A stretch of 64,000 nucleotides of DNA from WRAU01 sp964277385 (lineage in GTDB: Bacteria > Pseudomonadota > Alphaproteobacteria > WRAU01 > Hepatincolaceae), in contig OZ195520.1 of NCBI GenBank assembly GCA_964277385.1, forward strand, positions 434,001 to 498,000, given 5' to 3'. Both the position numbers and the translations under genes were made by a program. Under the pieces are notes generated by a model, which was not told the DNA's origin, ran no database searches, and saw only the letters and a program-made list of their open reading frames with translations. Positions 1-9,357 of the stretch are shown here, one piece after another. Each line of letters starts with the position of its first letter. Position 1 is the first letter of the stretch.

Positions 1-204
1 AATAAATTCAGATAACATAACAGATAGACCGATAAATAAAGCAAAGAATAAGTATGTAAAAATAAATGTTCCCCCACCATGTTGTGCAACAAGATACGGG
101 AAACGCCATATGTTTCCAATTCCTACAGCAGCTCCTGCTGCTACAAATATAAATCCTAATTTAGACAAAACAGTCTTGCCTTTATCCGTCGTATCTGTTT
201 TCAT
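1..204 (-). CDS. Na+-dependent transporter, SNF/NSS family (N-terminal part)
   Basis: This is the first 68 residues of an inner-membrane symporter; the gene runs off the window edge. The short Lys/Thr/Asp-rich start leads into a first membrane helix carrying the family signature VAAGAAVGIGNIWRFPYL (about residues 20-38). Its small-residue stretch and unwound GxGNxWRFPY motif bind Na+ and substrate in neurotransmitter:sodium symporters such as LeuT. A second helix (TFIFTYLFFALFIGLSVML) follows. The substrate, probably an amino acid, cannot be told from this part. The gene is divergent from the hydrolase at 412, sharing a 207-base AT-rich spacer. The start codon is the ATG at 204. Confidence 0.85.
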   Translation of the reverse strand, partial: MKTDTTDKGKTVLSKLGFIFVAAGAAVGIGNIWRFPYLVAQHGGGTFIFTYLFFALFIGLSVMLSEFI

Positions 205-411
205 TAAATACCTCATAAGTTAAATGATATATAAAATATACAATCTAAATTTTGTATAAGAGAGAATTGTATATTTTTATTTATTGTGTTGTCAAATTAA
301 AGTTTATTTATTATATAAAATATAAATCTTCTTTAGCTTTTTTTAAAATTTTTGTATAATGTTATTTAGTACTATTAAAATCATAAAATACAAAGATTTA
401 GAGCAAAATTA

Positions 412-1110
412 ATGAACAAAAAAATAGTAATGTTACCAGCATTAATGTGTGATGATAGTTTATATTCACATCAAATAAAAATTTTAAGTAAATTTTGTGA
501 TATTAAAGTTTTTACCTTTAAAGATGTAGATAATACATTAGATGCTTCTTCTATTATATTAGAAGAGCTTGGAGATAAAAAATTTCATGTAATAGGAACT
601 TCTATGGGTGGTTACATTGCTATGGAACTAATGAGAAACACAAAAAATATAGAGAGTTTGTGTTTAGTTAATACAAATTATTATGAAGATTCAATAGAGA
701 AAAAAGCTCAAAGATTTGCCCAAATAGAAGAAGCACAAACACTAATAGACTCTAAGTTTAGAGCAATAAATAATGATATTGCAAATAATTATTTACATAA
801 TGTTTCTTATCAAAAAGTATATTTATTAAAAGAAATGGCAAATAATATAGGCCGTTTAGGATTTATTAATCAACAAAAACTTATTTTATCAAGAAAATCA
901 AGTGTTGAAGATTTTCAATATTATGATATTCCTACATTGGTTGTAAGCGGGCATCAAGATGTTATTACTACTCCTGAATTGCATTTAGAAATGGTTAATA
1001 ACCTAAAAAAAGGTACCCTTGTAACTATAGATAATTGCGGTCATTTATCACCAATTGATCAACCAGAAGCCTTATCTGCTCTTTTAGAATGTTGGATTAA
1101 AAATGTATAA
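412..1110 (+). CDS. alpha/beta-fold hydrolase
   Basis: A 232-residue cytoplasmic hydrolase of the alpha/beta fold. The nucleophile elbow GTSMGG places Ser64 at the active site. Asp183 (SGHQD) and His211 (CGHLSP) complete a plausible catalytic triad in the expected order. The length is usual for compact single-domain members such as carboxylesterases and BioH-like enzymes, and the substrate is unknown. There is no signal peptide. The last 8 bases overlap the start of the lipoprotein gene at 1103, so the two are probably cotranscribed with recJ. A TATAAT box lies at 355-360. Confidence 0.85.
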   Translation: MNKKIVMLPALMCDDSLYSHQIKILSKFCDIKVFTFKDVDNTLDASSIILEELGDKKFHVIGTSMGGYIAMELMRNTKNIESLCLVNTNYYEDSIEKKAQRFAQIEEAQTLIDSKFRAINNDIANNYLHNVSYQKVYLLKEMANNIGRLGFINQQKLILSRKSSVEDFQYYDIPTLVVSGHQDVITTPELHLEMVNNLKKGTLVTIDNCGHLSPIDQPEALSALLECWIKNV

Positions 1111-1699
1111 ATATTTATTCTTTTTATTAATTTTATTGCTAGGATCTTGTTCTAAAGATCCATTATTAAAATATTTAGAGAAAGAAGAATTAAGAAAAGA
1201 ATTTAGAAAAAGTTCTAATGATAGTTGTCCACTAGGTTATCTTGATAACTCTAAAGATTTTCTTGTAGCTAGTATTTTTTTTAAAAATAATAAATCAGAT
1301 ATTTCTCAAGAAGATAAAGAAATAATAAAAAAAGTTGCTAGTATTCATAGTTATTGTCCTAAAACCATATTAATGGTTTCTCATGCAAGCCATTTAGAAT
1401 CAGAAAATGATTTATTAAAAGGAGCGAAAATATCTTTTGCAAGGATAAATAGTGTAACAAAAGAAATGCAAAATAATAAAGTATCTGGCAATTATATCAA
1501 TGTTCTTTTCTGTAGTTTTTCTAATAATCTAGTAGATGAAAATAACTATGAAAATAAAAATGCAAATTTATATAATCAAAGGGTAGATATCGTATTTTTA
1601 AATACTCCAATAGAACAATATGAATTTGGTTGTATTTCATCTAAGAAAAAAAAGATAAGTAAAAATTATGATAATATTAAATACCAAATCACTAACTGA
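1103..1699 (+). CDS. lipoprotein with OmpA-like C-terminal domain
   Basis: A 198-residue exported lipoprotein. The hydrophobic signal sequence ends in the lipobox LLGSC, with Cys16 the predicted lipidated residue. From about residue 50 the chain resembles the OmpA/Pal peptidoglycan-binding fold: an FFKNNKSDIS strand, a central helix, and a late NQRVDIVF motif in the place of the family's conserved N-x2-R-V-x signature. By analogy with Pal/OmpA it may tether the outer membrane to the cell wall. The match is weak and the protein is short. It overlaps the hydrolase by 8 bases and recJ by 32 bases. Confidence 0.6.
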   Translation: MYKYLFFLLILLLGSCSKDPLLKYLEKEELRKEFRKSSNDSCPLGYLDNSKDFLVASIFFKNNKSDISQEDKEIIKKVASIHSYCPKTILMVSHASHLESENDLLKGAKISFARINSVTKEMQNNKVSGNYINVLFCSFSNNLVDENNYENKNANLYNQRVDIVFLNTPIEQYEFGCISSKKKKISKNYDNIKYQITN

Positions 1700-3437
1700 A
1701 AAAACTTGGTTGAAAAAACCGATAGATACAGTAATAATCCAAAAAGTTTCCAATTTATATAAAATTGATTTTCAGCTTGCTAATATTTTATTAAATAGAG
1801 ATGTATCTATTGCAGATATTCCCTCATTTTTAGATCCTAAATTAAAACATCAAATGGAAGATCCTAATTTTCTTAAAGATATGGGTAAATTTTGTAAAAG
1901 AATTCATGAAAGCCTTATAAATAAAGAAAAAATTATAATACTAGGAGATTATGATGTAGATGGTATTACTTCATCTAGTATTTTATTTAAGTATTTGCAA
2001 AACTTAAAAGCTAATATTGCGACATATATTCCAGATAGATATAATGAAGGATATGGTATATCTTTTAAAGCTTTAGAAAATATAGCAAAAGAAAAAGCTC
2101 AACTATTAATATTGCTAGATAATGGCAGTGTATCTTTTGATGAGGTGATTGAGGCTAAAAAATTAGGTATGGATGTACTAATTATAGATCATCACTCGGT
2201 TGATGTTCAACTGCCGCAAGCAGTAGCATTTATTAACCCAAAACGAGTTGATGATTTATCTAATAATAATAATTTATGTACAGCTGGATTAGTATTTTTA
2301 TGTTTAGTAGGTTTAAATAATTATTTAGAAACACAAAACTTTTTTGTAGAAAATAATATACAAAAAGAAAATATTCTAAAATATTTAGATTTAGTAGCAT
2401 TAGGTACAGTTTGCGATATGGTTCCATTGCAAGGATTAAATAGAGCTTTTGTTTTTCAGGGTATAAAAATTATACAAAAAAGAGAAAATATAAGTTTAAG
2501 AAGTTTAGCAGATAACTTAGAAATAAATAAACCTATAGATGTTGAAACTTTAGGTTTTTCGTTTGGACCTTGTATTAATTCTGGATCTAGGATGGGGAAT
2601 TCAAAATTACCATTAGATTTATTTTTAACAAATGAAAGTTATATTGCAGATTCTTTATCCAATCAATTAATTATGTTAAATCAACAAAGACAAAAAGAGG
2701 AAGATAAAATAATTCAATCAGCAATAGTTGAAATAGGATCTTCTAATTTAGAAGAAAATAGTGTGATTTTTGTAGGATCTAACTTTTGGAGTTCTGGTAT
2801 TGTAGGAATAATAGCAGGAAGAATAAAAGAAAACTATGGAAAACCAGCGTTAATTTATTCTATAGATAAAGAAAAAAATACAGCCACAGGTTCAGGAAGA
2901 TCTATAGAAGGAGTTGATTTAGGAAATATAATTATTGGAGCTAAACAAAAAAATCTTTTAATTAAAGGAGGAGGGCATTCTCAAGCAGTTGGTTTTTCTT
3001 TTAATTTAGATAAAGAAAAAGAATTTTTTGATTTTATAGAATCTAAAGTTAAATTTGCTTTAAAAAATAAAGTTACAACAAGAAATATAATTGTTGATGA
3101 TGTTTTATCTATTTATGCATTAAATGAAAAACTGGCAACAGATATCAATAAAATCCAACCTTTTGGTAGTTCTTTTAAAGAACCTGTATTTATGATTTCT
3201 AATGTAAAAATTAGTAATATTAAACAAATAGGAAAAAATAAAAATCATTTAATGATTGAAGTATCAGACGGATTTAAGTATAAAACAAAGGCTTTTTGTT
3301 ATAAATGTTTTCCTTCAATTTTAGGTGATAGCATTATGAAGAATGATAATAATTTTGTAGATTTAATTGTATCGGTGAAATTAAATTTTTATCAAGGAAA
3401 AAACTATGTAAATCTTGTTATTAATGATATTTCCTAA
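1668..3437 (+). CDS. recJ: single-stranded-DNA-specific exonuclease RecJ
   Basis: A 589-residue 5'-3' single-strand exonuclease of the DHH superfamily, used in recombination and mismatch or base-excision repair. Motif I is GDYDVDG (Asp94, 96, 98), Asp151 lies in LLDNGS, and the DHH motif is IIDHHSVD (174-176). The DHHA1 domain carries GGGHSQA near residue 432, and a C-terminal OB-like region follows. The length is normal for the family. The chosen ATG gives a 32-base overlap with the upstream lipoprotein gene and has only a weak ribosome site, so a slightly later start is possible. Confidence 0.93.
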   Translation: MIILNTKSLTEKTWLKKPIDTVIIQKVSNLYKIDFQLANILLNRDVSIADIPSFLDPKLKHQMEDPNFLKDMGKFCKRIHESLINKEKIIILGDYDVDGITSSSILFKYLQNLKANIATYIPDRYNEGYGISFKALENIAKEKAQLLILLDNGSVSFDEVIEAKKLGMDVLIIDHHSVDVQLPQAVAFINPKRVDDLSNNNNLCTAGLVFLCLVGLNNYLETQNFFVENNIQKENILKYLDLVALGTVCDMVPLQGLNRAFVFQGIKIIQKRENISLRSLADNLEINKPIDVETLGFSFGPCINSGSRMGNSKLPLDLFLTNESYIADSLSNQLIMLNQQRQKEEDKIIQSAIVEIGSSNLEENSVIFVGSNFWSSGIVGIIAGRIKENYGKPALIYSIDKEKNTATGSGRSIEGVDLGNIIIGAKQKNLLIKGGGHSQAVGFSFNLDKEKEFFDFIESKVKFALKNKVTTRNIIVDDVLSIYALNEKLATDINKIQPFGSSFKEPVFMISNVKISNIKQIGKNKNHLMIEVSDGFKYKTKAFCYKCFPSILGDSIMKNDNNFVDLIVSVKLNFYQGKNYVNLVINDIS

Positions 3438-3819
3438 TTAAAAGGAATAATTTACATTAAATACCTATAAAACTAAAGTGATTAAAAGTTACAATTCTGT
3501 ATAAATAAAATCATATTTTTTTTATGTTGTTAGAAGCATTAATTTATTACGAGTAAAGGGCTATGTCGTAAAATTGAATAATTATAAAACAATGAAAAGA
3601 AGAGAGTTTATGGTAATTAAAATTATCGTTAACATTTGTAATAACTATTAGGGTTATAAAAACAGAATTATATTAACTCTAAAATGATAAGTAATTTACT
3701 TCCAATAAGATATTCTTATATGTTCTTATATATGATTTCTCTAATTTTTATATAATATTTGAATCATTTTTAAATTAATAAATATATCTCTCAAAAATCT
3801 AATTTTTTTCAAAAATTTC
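3438..3819. other. non-coding gap after recJ
   Basis: AT-rich spacer between recJ and the broken membrane-protein gene on the other strand. No reading frame with credible composition or ribosome site was seen on either strand, and there is no clear terminator. Confidence 0.5.
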
Positions 3820-4658
3820 TTATTCTTTTATTTCCAAAACTCCTGGAGTAATAAGTCTTTTTTCTACGATGTTTTCATTATTGAACAGTTGTTTATATTG
3901 TTTTCTTAATTTTGCTATATGGTCATCATAATAATCAAATATTTTTACTTGACTTTTCTTATTTATATAATATTTCCAAGATAATATATTTTTCCTTTTT
4001 AAACTTCAAAAGAAGCCAATAATGGTTCTGTATTTTTGTTTTCTTCATTTTTTCTTCTTATTTTATCATTAAGTCCTGAGTATCTTGTGTAAGAATAACT
4101 TTTTTCTAAATCAACAACAGCACCAGTTAAAGTATACTTATCAGGATTTATTTTATATATTTTAAGATCTTCGTTATAGGTATTACTAACAATAAACATA
4201 TCATATAGGCTATTATCTTGATTATCATAAGTTTGTTTTATATTTGTCCATTGAGTAAAAACATTTTGATCATTTGTAGAAATTACAATATATGCATATT
4301 CATATTCGGCTATTTCTTTGGTAGTTATTTTTTTTGTAGATTCTATATAGTATCTTTCTTCATAAAGTCTAACTGAGTTTGAATCAACAACTATGGCTGT
4401 GGCTACAGCTCCTCCCGTTAAAACAAGCGAAATTGTTATTGAAAAAGTTGCAACAGCAGAGAAAATACCTGTAAATAGCCCTACCCACATTATATCAACA
4501 TAAAAAGCATTAGAAGAAATATCACCTTTTCTTTCTTCTGTTAATTTTGTTTTGCTATAATTGGTTATACCCGGATAATGATATTCTCCGGCAGTACTTC
4601 ACGAAGGAAAAAATAAACTAATTAATAATAAAAATATTACTATAAACTTATTACGCAA
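3820..4658 (-). pseudogene. broken exported or membrane protein gene (nonsense plus frameshift)
   Basis: Three reading-frame pieces read as one decayed gene. It begins with an AAGGAG ribosome site (4665-4670) and a TTG start at 4658, followed by a clear signal peptide (RNKFIVIFLLLISLFF). An in-frame TGA interrupts the frame at codon 20. The same frame then stays open for about 200 codons, through STAGEYHYPG and a transmembrane stretch near 4480-4390, and stops at 3999. Just there another frame continues for about 60 codons (KRKNILSWKYY ... LITPGVLEIKE) and ends at 3820. So there is one nonsense codon and one frameshift near 4000, beside an A/T-rich run. The protein family is not recognised. 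A sequencing error could explain one lesion, but hardly both. Confidence 0.65.
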
Positions 4659-4840
4659 AAAAATCTCCTTAACTTATTATTTTAACAATATATAACAGTA
4701 TATATACTATATATATCTCTTTTTTTTATAAGAATCAACATTTATGAGGAATAAAAACAATGATTGACAGAAGAAAATATCAATGTTAGGATACATTTTT
4801 TCATTTTAATATATCTTTAATAAACTTAAAGAAAGGGTGG

Positions 4841-6142
4841 GTGGGCAAAATGATAAAGTATATCTATAATTTTTTTCATATTCAAAAGTATAATACTTCA
4901 ATTAAAACAGAGTTTATGGCAGGATTAACAACATATGTTGGAGGTTCCTTTATTCTTTTTGTAAATCCTATGATACTTAGTCAAACTGGCATGGATAAGC
5001 AAGCAATTTTCTTAGCAACCATAATAGCAATATGTTTTGGCTCTATATTAATGGGTATATTTGCTAACTTACCAATACTAATGGCTCCTGGGGTTGGGGC
5101 AAATGTATGGTTTACATTTACAGTAGTTTTAGGAATGGGATTTTCTTGGCAACAAGCCTTAGCTGCGACCTTTTTAGGTGGCTTATTTTTTATCTTGTTT
5201 ACAATAACAAATCTAAGATCATATCTGATTAATGCTTTTACCGATAATCTAAAATATGCCATTGGTGCAGGAATAGGATTATTTGTTTCAGCTCTTGGTC
5301 TTAAGATGTGTGGTATCGTTGTTTCGTCAAATGGTACAATTATAAAATTAGGTAGTCCATTAAGTTTATCATTTATTATGACTTTGCTAGGAGTGGGATT
5401 AATTAGTATTTTAGATAATTACAAAATTAAAGGAAATTTATTAATTGTTGTTTTTATATTAAGCATTGTCGGATTATTTTTTAATGAAAGTACTTTTTCT
5501 GGAATAGTTTCAATCCCTCCTTCTTTTGCTCCAACATTTTTACAAATAGATTTTTCAAAAATCTTAGAAATTAGCTTTATTTCTATTTGTTTATCAGTAT
5601 TTTTAATGGATTTTTTAGATAGTACAGGCGCTTTTATGTCTTTGTTATCTTCAATGAAAAGTGATATAAAAGATAATCGAGTAAAAAGAGGTCTTTTAGT
5701 AGATGGAATTGCGACAAGTGTAGGAGCAATGTTTGGAACAGCAACAAACTCTCCGTATATAGAAAGTAGTTCAGGAATAAAAGTAGGAGGTAGAACAGGA
5801 TTAACAGCTGTTTTTGTTGCTTGTTTATTTGCGGTATCTGCTTTATTTTCTCCGATTTTAACATTAACTCCATCATGGGCAACGGCTCCTGTTTTAATTT
5901 ATATAGGATATTCAATGTTTAAATCTGCTGTTAATATAAAATGGGATAATGTATCAGAAGGGGTTCCTGCATTTTTAACCATAATTATTATGCCTCTAAC
6001 ATCATCTATTGTCCATGGGATAGGTTTAGGAGTTATTACTTGGATAATAATTAATGTTTTTAATAAAAATTTTAGAATCAAACAGCATAGCATTTTATTA
6101 TTTTTAGCTATAGTTTATATAATAGTTTTATATACTAATTAA
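4841..6142 (+). CDS. NCS2/AzgA-type purine permease
   Basis: A 433-residue polytopic inner-membrane transporter of the nucleobase-cation symporter-2 superfamily, AzgA (adenine/guanine/hypoxanthine) branch. It has the early TEFMAGLTTY segment, LMAPGVGANVWFTF in the helix-3 region, a LDSTGAF motif and TATNSPYIESSSGI, matching the AzgA pattern (TxxTxYIEssaG). It would import a purine base for salvage. The start may be GTG at 4841 or ATG at 4850; both follow an AAAGGGTGG-like site. The gene stands alone, with the decayed gene divergent upstream and a long gap downstream. Confidence 0.85.
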   Translation: MGKMIKYIYNFFHIQKYNTSIKTEFMAGLTTYVGGSFILFVNPMILSQTGMDKQAIFLATIIAICFGSILMGIFANLPILMAPGVGANVWFTFTVVLGMGFSWQQALAATFLGGLFFILFTITNLRSYLINAFTDNLKYAIGAGIGLFVSALGLKMCGIVVSSNGTIIKLGSPLSLSFIMTLLGVGLISILDNYKIKGNLLIVVFILSIVGLFFNESTFSGIVSIPPSFAPTFLQIDFSKILEISFISICLSVFLMDFLDSTGAFMSLLSSMKSDIKDNRVKRGLLVDGIATSVGAMFGTATNSPYIESSSGIKVGGRTGLTAVFVACLFAVSALFSPILTLTPSWATAPVLIYIGYSMFKSAVNIKWDNVSEGVPAFLTIIIMPLTSSIVHGIGLGVITWIIINVFNKNFRIKQHSILLFLAIVYIIVLYTN

Positions 6143-6810
6143 TTAAAATAATCTATAATAGAGATATCTTGAGTTTTACAGTAATAAAAATATTAAACTT
6201 TTAAAATAGTGGTTTTAAAGATAAGAGATATTTTGGAAATAAAATAGTAAATCACTACAACAAAAACATATTTGTGGTATTAAAAAATAATTATGTTTCT
6301 TTATAAAAAACAAAAACTGTAACTATTTTTAAAAAAATCTCTCTATTTTTTTGTTTACTTGCAATAGTTATTAATGTATTTTTGCTTTAAATTGGTTAAT
6401 GATCTAATTATGAGATACTTATAATGTTAAAATAATAATCATTTTTTTAGCAGAATAAAAAACTGTTTAAAAGGATATAAAATAAATACTTGGTATGTAA
6501 TATAATTGTGACTAAACCTGAATAAACTTAATTCCTAAGATAAGATATTCCCAGTTAATAATTGATAAAATAGATTATAAATATTTAGAATTTTGGTTTG
6601 TTTTTTATATAAGAGCCTAAATTAATAATCATATAATTTTTATTTACCAACATAGAGTTACCTGTTTTATAATAATATAATTATTAACTTTTTTGCAGAT
6701 TATAAAATGTAAAGAAAACTAAGTAACTTTACATAATATCATTTTACAAAAAAAACAATAAAAGCTTACAAAGAACTATGAGATTAAAAATATAAAAAAG
6801 GGAAGAAAAT
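6143..6810. other. long AT-rich non-coding gap
   Basis: Over 650 bases without a convincing gene on either strand. The only item of note is a 15-base exact match, on the minus strand around 6547-6561, to the 3' end of sodB (around 48627-48641), with weak similarity on both sides. It may be chance in sequence this AT-rich, or a very old gene remnant. Confidence 0.4.
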
Positions 6811-6886
6811 TGGTGACCCCAACGAGACTCGAACTCGTGTTTACGCCGTGAAAGGGCGTCGTCCTAGGCCACTAGACGATGGGGTC
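6811..6886 (-). tRNA. tRNA-Glu (UUC)
   Basis: A 76-base cloverleaf on the minus strand. The acceptor stem pairs GACCCCA with TGGGGTC, followed by discriminator A and an encoded CCA. The D-arm carries AGTGGCCTAGGA. The anticodon loop CTTTCAC reads UUC (6850-6852), and the T-arm contains GTTCGAGTC. Sequence and anticodon identify glutamate. It stands alone between two gene-free stretches. Confidence 0.96.
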
Positions 6887-7254
6887 ATTTAATCCGGTTA
6901 GAGAAATTAAAAAACTTCTTTCTCAAACACTCTATATTTATAGTATATATTTTTTATTAATGCAATATATTTTTTATTTAATTTATTAACCCCTTTTTAA
7001 ATAAAGCATATATAATAAGAATCTTTTTATAAAGGTAAAATGATTAACAAAAAGTACAATGAAAATTTTATCTACTAATAGTTGTTTTTCATGAACAATC
7101 ATTACGATAATCTACCTAGCTAAATTAGCTATTATAATATTACAAAAAGTTTAATTATTAGATAATGTAATTATATACAAAATAAACTCATTTTTATGTA
7201 ACATAAATTTTTTCTTTTTAGAAAATTTTTTAATAAAATATTTAAGAAATAACA
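6887..7254. other. non-coding gap with a palindromic site
   Basis: No gene seen. It contains the near-palindrome TTTATGTAACATAAA around 7194-7208. Its core TATGTAACATAA (7195-7206) recurs exactly at 7661-7672, on the other side of the small regulator gene. Confidence 0.45.
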
Positions 7255-7291
7255 AAAGGCACCACCCTATTACTAATAAAATAATGCCTTT
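7255..7291 (-). terminator. possible terminator of the HTH regulator
   Basis: A seven-base inverted repeat (AAAGGCA at 7255-7261, TGCCTTT at 7285-7291) enclosing 23 bases lies just past the stop of the minus-strand regulator gene. The T-run after it is short, so this is a weak candidate. Confidence 0.4.
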
Positions 7292-7319
7292 AGATAATAT
7301 GAAAAAGTAAGAAAAATAA

Positions 7320-7529
7320 TTACATTTGTTTTTCTTTACCAGCTAGCCAATCTAAACTGGTATCTGTTAATTCGCATAGCAGTATCATTTTGGAAAAAGA
7401 GGGGTCGGAAATTTCTTTAGTCCATCTACGTATTTGCTCTGTAGATATATCCAATTTTCTTGAGGCTTTTGTTTTTCCCCCAATTTTTGTTACTAAAAAA
7501 TCTATTCTTGAACCAAAGTTACTCTTCAT
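7320..7529 (-). CDS. small helix-turn-helix regulator (XRE/phage-repressor-like)
   Basis: A 69-residue protein with one helix-turn-helix. The segment GGKTKASRKLDISTEQIRRW (about residues 17-36) is the two-helix DNA-binding unit, followed by the ending LCELTDTSLDWLAG common in small XRE/CI-type repressors. The ATG at 7529 is chosen over an upstream ATG because it sits 7 bases after a strong AAGGAG site. It is divergent from era, with palindromic sites in between that could be its operator. The target is unknown. It could be a domesticated phage or toxin-antitoxin regulator, but no partner gene lies next to it. Confidence 0.7.
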   Translation of the reverse strand: MKSNFGSRIDFLVTKIGGKTKASRKLDISTEQIRRWTKEISDPSFSKMILLCELTDTSLDWLAGKEKQM

Positions 7530-7633
7530 AATATTTCTCCTTATTATTATTATCACAACTTAATGATAGCAAATTTTTTTTTATTTGACAACAATAAATG
7601 CAACTTTTAGTTGAGTAAAAGGTAGCAATATTA

Positions 7634-7678
7634 ATTAGCTTATATTGTAATTTATGTTAATATGTAACATAAGCTAAT
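7634..7678. promoter_or_regulatory. nested palindromes upstream of era (candidate operator)
   Basis: Two perfect inverted repeats are nested here: ATTAGCTTAT (7634-7643) with ATAAGCTAAT (7669-7678), and inside it TTATGTTA (7652-7659) with TAACATAA (7665-7672). They lie 29 bases before the era start and between the divergent regulator and era. The inner site shares TATGTAACATAA with 7195-7206. An operator for the neighbouring helix-turn-helix protein is an inference. Confidence 0.45.
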
Positions 7679-7706
7679 GTTTTCATAAAAAAATCAGGGA
7701 GAATTT

Positions 7707-8570
7707 ATGAATAATAAAAAAAGTGTTTTTGTATTACTAATAGGAGAAACTAATGCAGGAAAATCTACATTGGTAAACTCTATCGTGGATTCTAAGGTAT
7801 CTATAGTATCTCATAAGGTGCAAACTACTAGATTTAAGATTTTAGGGATTCATAGCAAAGGAGATTTGCAAGTAATATTTATAGATACACCAGGAATATT
7901 TAATTCGAAAAGAGATTTTGATAAAGAGATGATAAATCTTTCTTATTCACAAATAAAAGAAGCAGATATAGTTGCAGTTATTGCAGATTCCAATAAAAGA
8001 ATCACTGAACATACAAGAAATATTATAAAAAAAATTCCAGAGAATAAAAAAGTAATATTTATTTTTAATAAAGTAGATTTAATAAGGAAAGAAAAATTAT
8101 TAGAATTAGTATCCCAACTAGATGACTCTAATAAATTTGATAGATTTTTCATGATATCAGCCTTAAAAAAGAAAGGCATTAACGATCTTTTATTGTATTT
8201 AGAAAATAATACTTTTCATAATAATTGGTTTTATGATGAGAATCAAATTTCAGATTTGCAACTAAATCAGTTAGCAACAGAAATAACTAGAGAAAAAATT
8301 TATAAACACCTTCATCAAGAACTTCCATACCAAATAACAGTTGTGCATGATAAATGGGAAGAAACAGATCAGTCTATCTCTATTTATCAAACTATCTTTA
8401 TTGCAAAAAATAATTATAAAGGTATTATTTTAGGAAAAAGCGGGGAGAAAATTAAGCAAATAAAAGTAGATTCATCTAAAGATTTAGAAAAAGAATTTGG
8501 TAAAAAAATTAAATTATATCTATATGTTAAAGTAGATGAAAAAATTTTTCAAAAAACAATATTAAATTAG
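7707..8570 (+). CDS. era: GTPase Era
   Basis: A 287-residue GTPase that binds 16S rRNA and helps 30S maturation. G1 is GETNAGKS (13-20; the usual Pro is Thr here), the QTTR switch is at 39-42, G3 is DTPG (60-63), G4 is NKVD (121-124) and G5 is SAL (151-153). The C-terminal KH domain has its GKSG loop at 243-246. Length is normal. In many alphaproteobacteria rnc precedes era; here rnc is missing and a regulator gene lies upstream. A GGGAG ribosome site precedes the ATG. recO follows after 8 bases. Confidence 0.95.
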   Translation: MNNKKSVFVLLIGETNAGKSTLVNSIVDSKVSIVSHKVQTTRFKILGIHSKGDLQVIFIDTPGIFNSKRDFDKEMINLSYSQIKEADIVAVIADSNKRITEHTRNIIKKIPENKKVIFIFNKVDLIRKEKLLELVSQLDDSNKFDRFFMISALKKKGINDLLLYLENNTFHNNWFYDENQISDLQLNQLATEITREKIYKHLHQELPYQITVVHDKWEETDQSISIYQTIFIAKNNYKGIILGKSGEKIKQIKVDSSKDLEKEFGKKIKLYLYVKVDEKIFQKTILN

Positions 8571-8578
8571 TAGTTTAT

Positions 8579-9298
8579 ATGAATATAGAAGATGTAGGTA
8601 TTTTAGTATCAAAAATAAAATATGGTGAAACAAGTTTGATACTAAGTATTTTTAGTAAAAATCATGGATTACAAAAGGGTATTCTAAAAGGTGCTACTTC
8701 TTTAAAAAATAAATCAATTTTAGAAATAGGAAACGTATTAAAGTTCCAAAAAAGAGCTAGAAGCGATGAATATTTAGGTTTTTTAAAGATAGATTTACAA
8801 GAATCTTATCTATATAAAATTTTTAATAATACAAATAAATTACTAACTATTTCCTCTATTTGTGAATTAGTGAGTAGTTTTTTACCAGAAAAAGAAAAAG
8901 ATGTAAAATTCTATAATCTGACAATCAGTACAATAATTGTATTGCAAAAAGAAGATTTTATTAAATATTACATAAAATGGGAGCTGAAATTTTTAGAAAA
9001 AATTGGCATAGGACTAGATCTAAGCAAATGCATTGTTAGTAACCAAATAAATAATCTATATTACCTATCACCTAAAACAGGAAAATCTGTAACCAAAGAA
9101 GTAGGAAAAACTTACCATAATAAGCTATTTATAATTCCAGATTTTTTTAAAAATTTAGAATCTAATTATACCAAAAATGATATTTATGAATCCTTTAAAA
9201 TTATTAATCATTTTTTATATATGTTTTGTGAAGAATACCATAAAAAAATTCCATTTAGCAGAGAGTGTTTAATAAAAAATATATCTAATATTGTTTAA
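8579..9298 (+). CDS. recO: DNA repair protein RecO
   Basis: A 239-residue RecO, the mediator that with RecF/RecR loads RecA onto SSB-coated DNA. The N-terminal OB-fold region is recognisable (NIEDVGILVSKIKYGETSLI, then HGLQKGILKGATS near residues 28-42). The helical C-terminal part carries the YYIKWELKFLEKIGIGLDLSKC pattern, where RecO proteins typically have WELxLLxxLGxxLDLxxC, and later LSPKTGKSV. It lies 8 bases after era, in the usual era-recO order. Confidence 0.9.
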   Translation: MNIEDVGILVSKIKYGETSLILSIFSKNHGLQKGILKGATSLKNKSILEIGNVLKFQKRARSDEYLGFLKIDLQESYLYKIFNNTNKLLTISSICELVSSFLPEKEKDVKFYNLTISTIIVLQKEDFIKYYIKWELKFLEKIGIGLDLSKCIVSNQINNLYYLSPKTGKSVTKEVGKTYHNKLFIIPDFFKNLESNYTKNDIYESFKIINHFLYMFCEEYHKKIPFSRECLIKNISNIV

Positions 9299-9357
9299 AT
9301 TGAAATACATAATAAATAAGTATATAATTAATAACTATTAATATTAATAAATAAAAA

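Noticed and set aside
4600..4603. UGA read as tryptophan (recoded genetic code), to rescue the broken gene
   Set aside because: lpxD, RNase J and the PAP2 gene end in TGA at sensible places, and conserved Trp positions (for example in ValS and DnaE) use TGG.
6541..6700. sodB remnant on the minus strand
   Set aside because: Only a 15-base exact match (TTAACTGGGAATAT core) and vague flanks; exact matches of this length are expected by chance in such AT-rich sequence.
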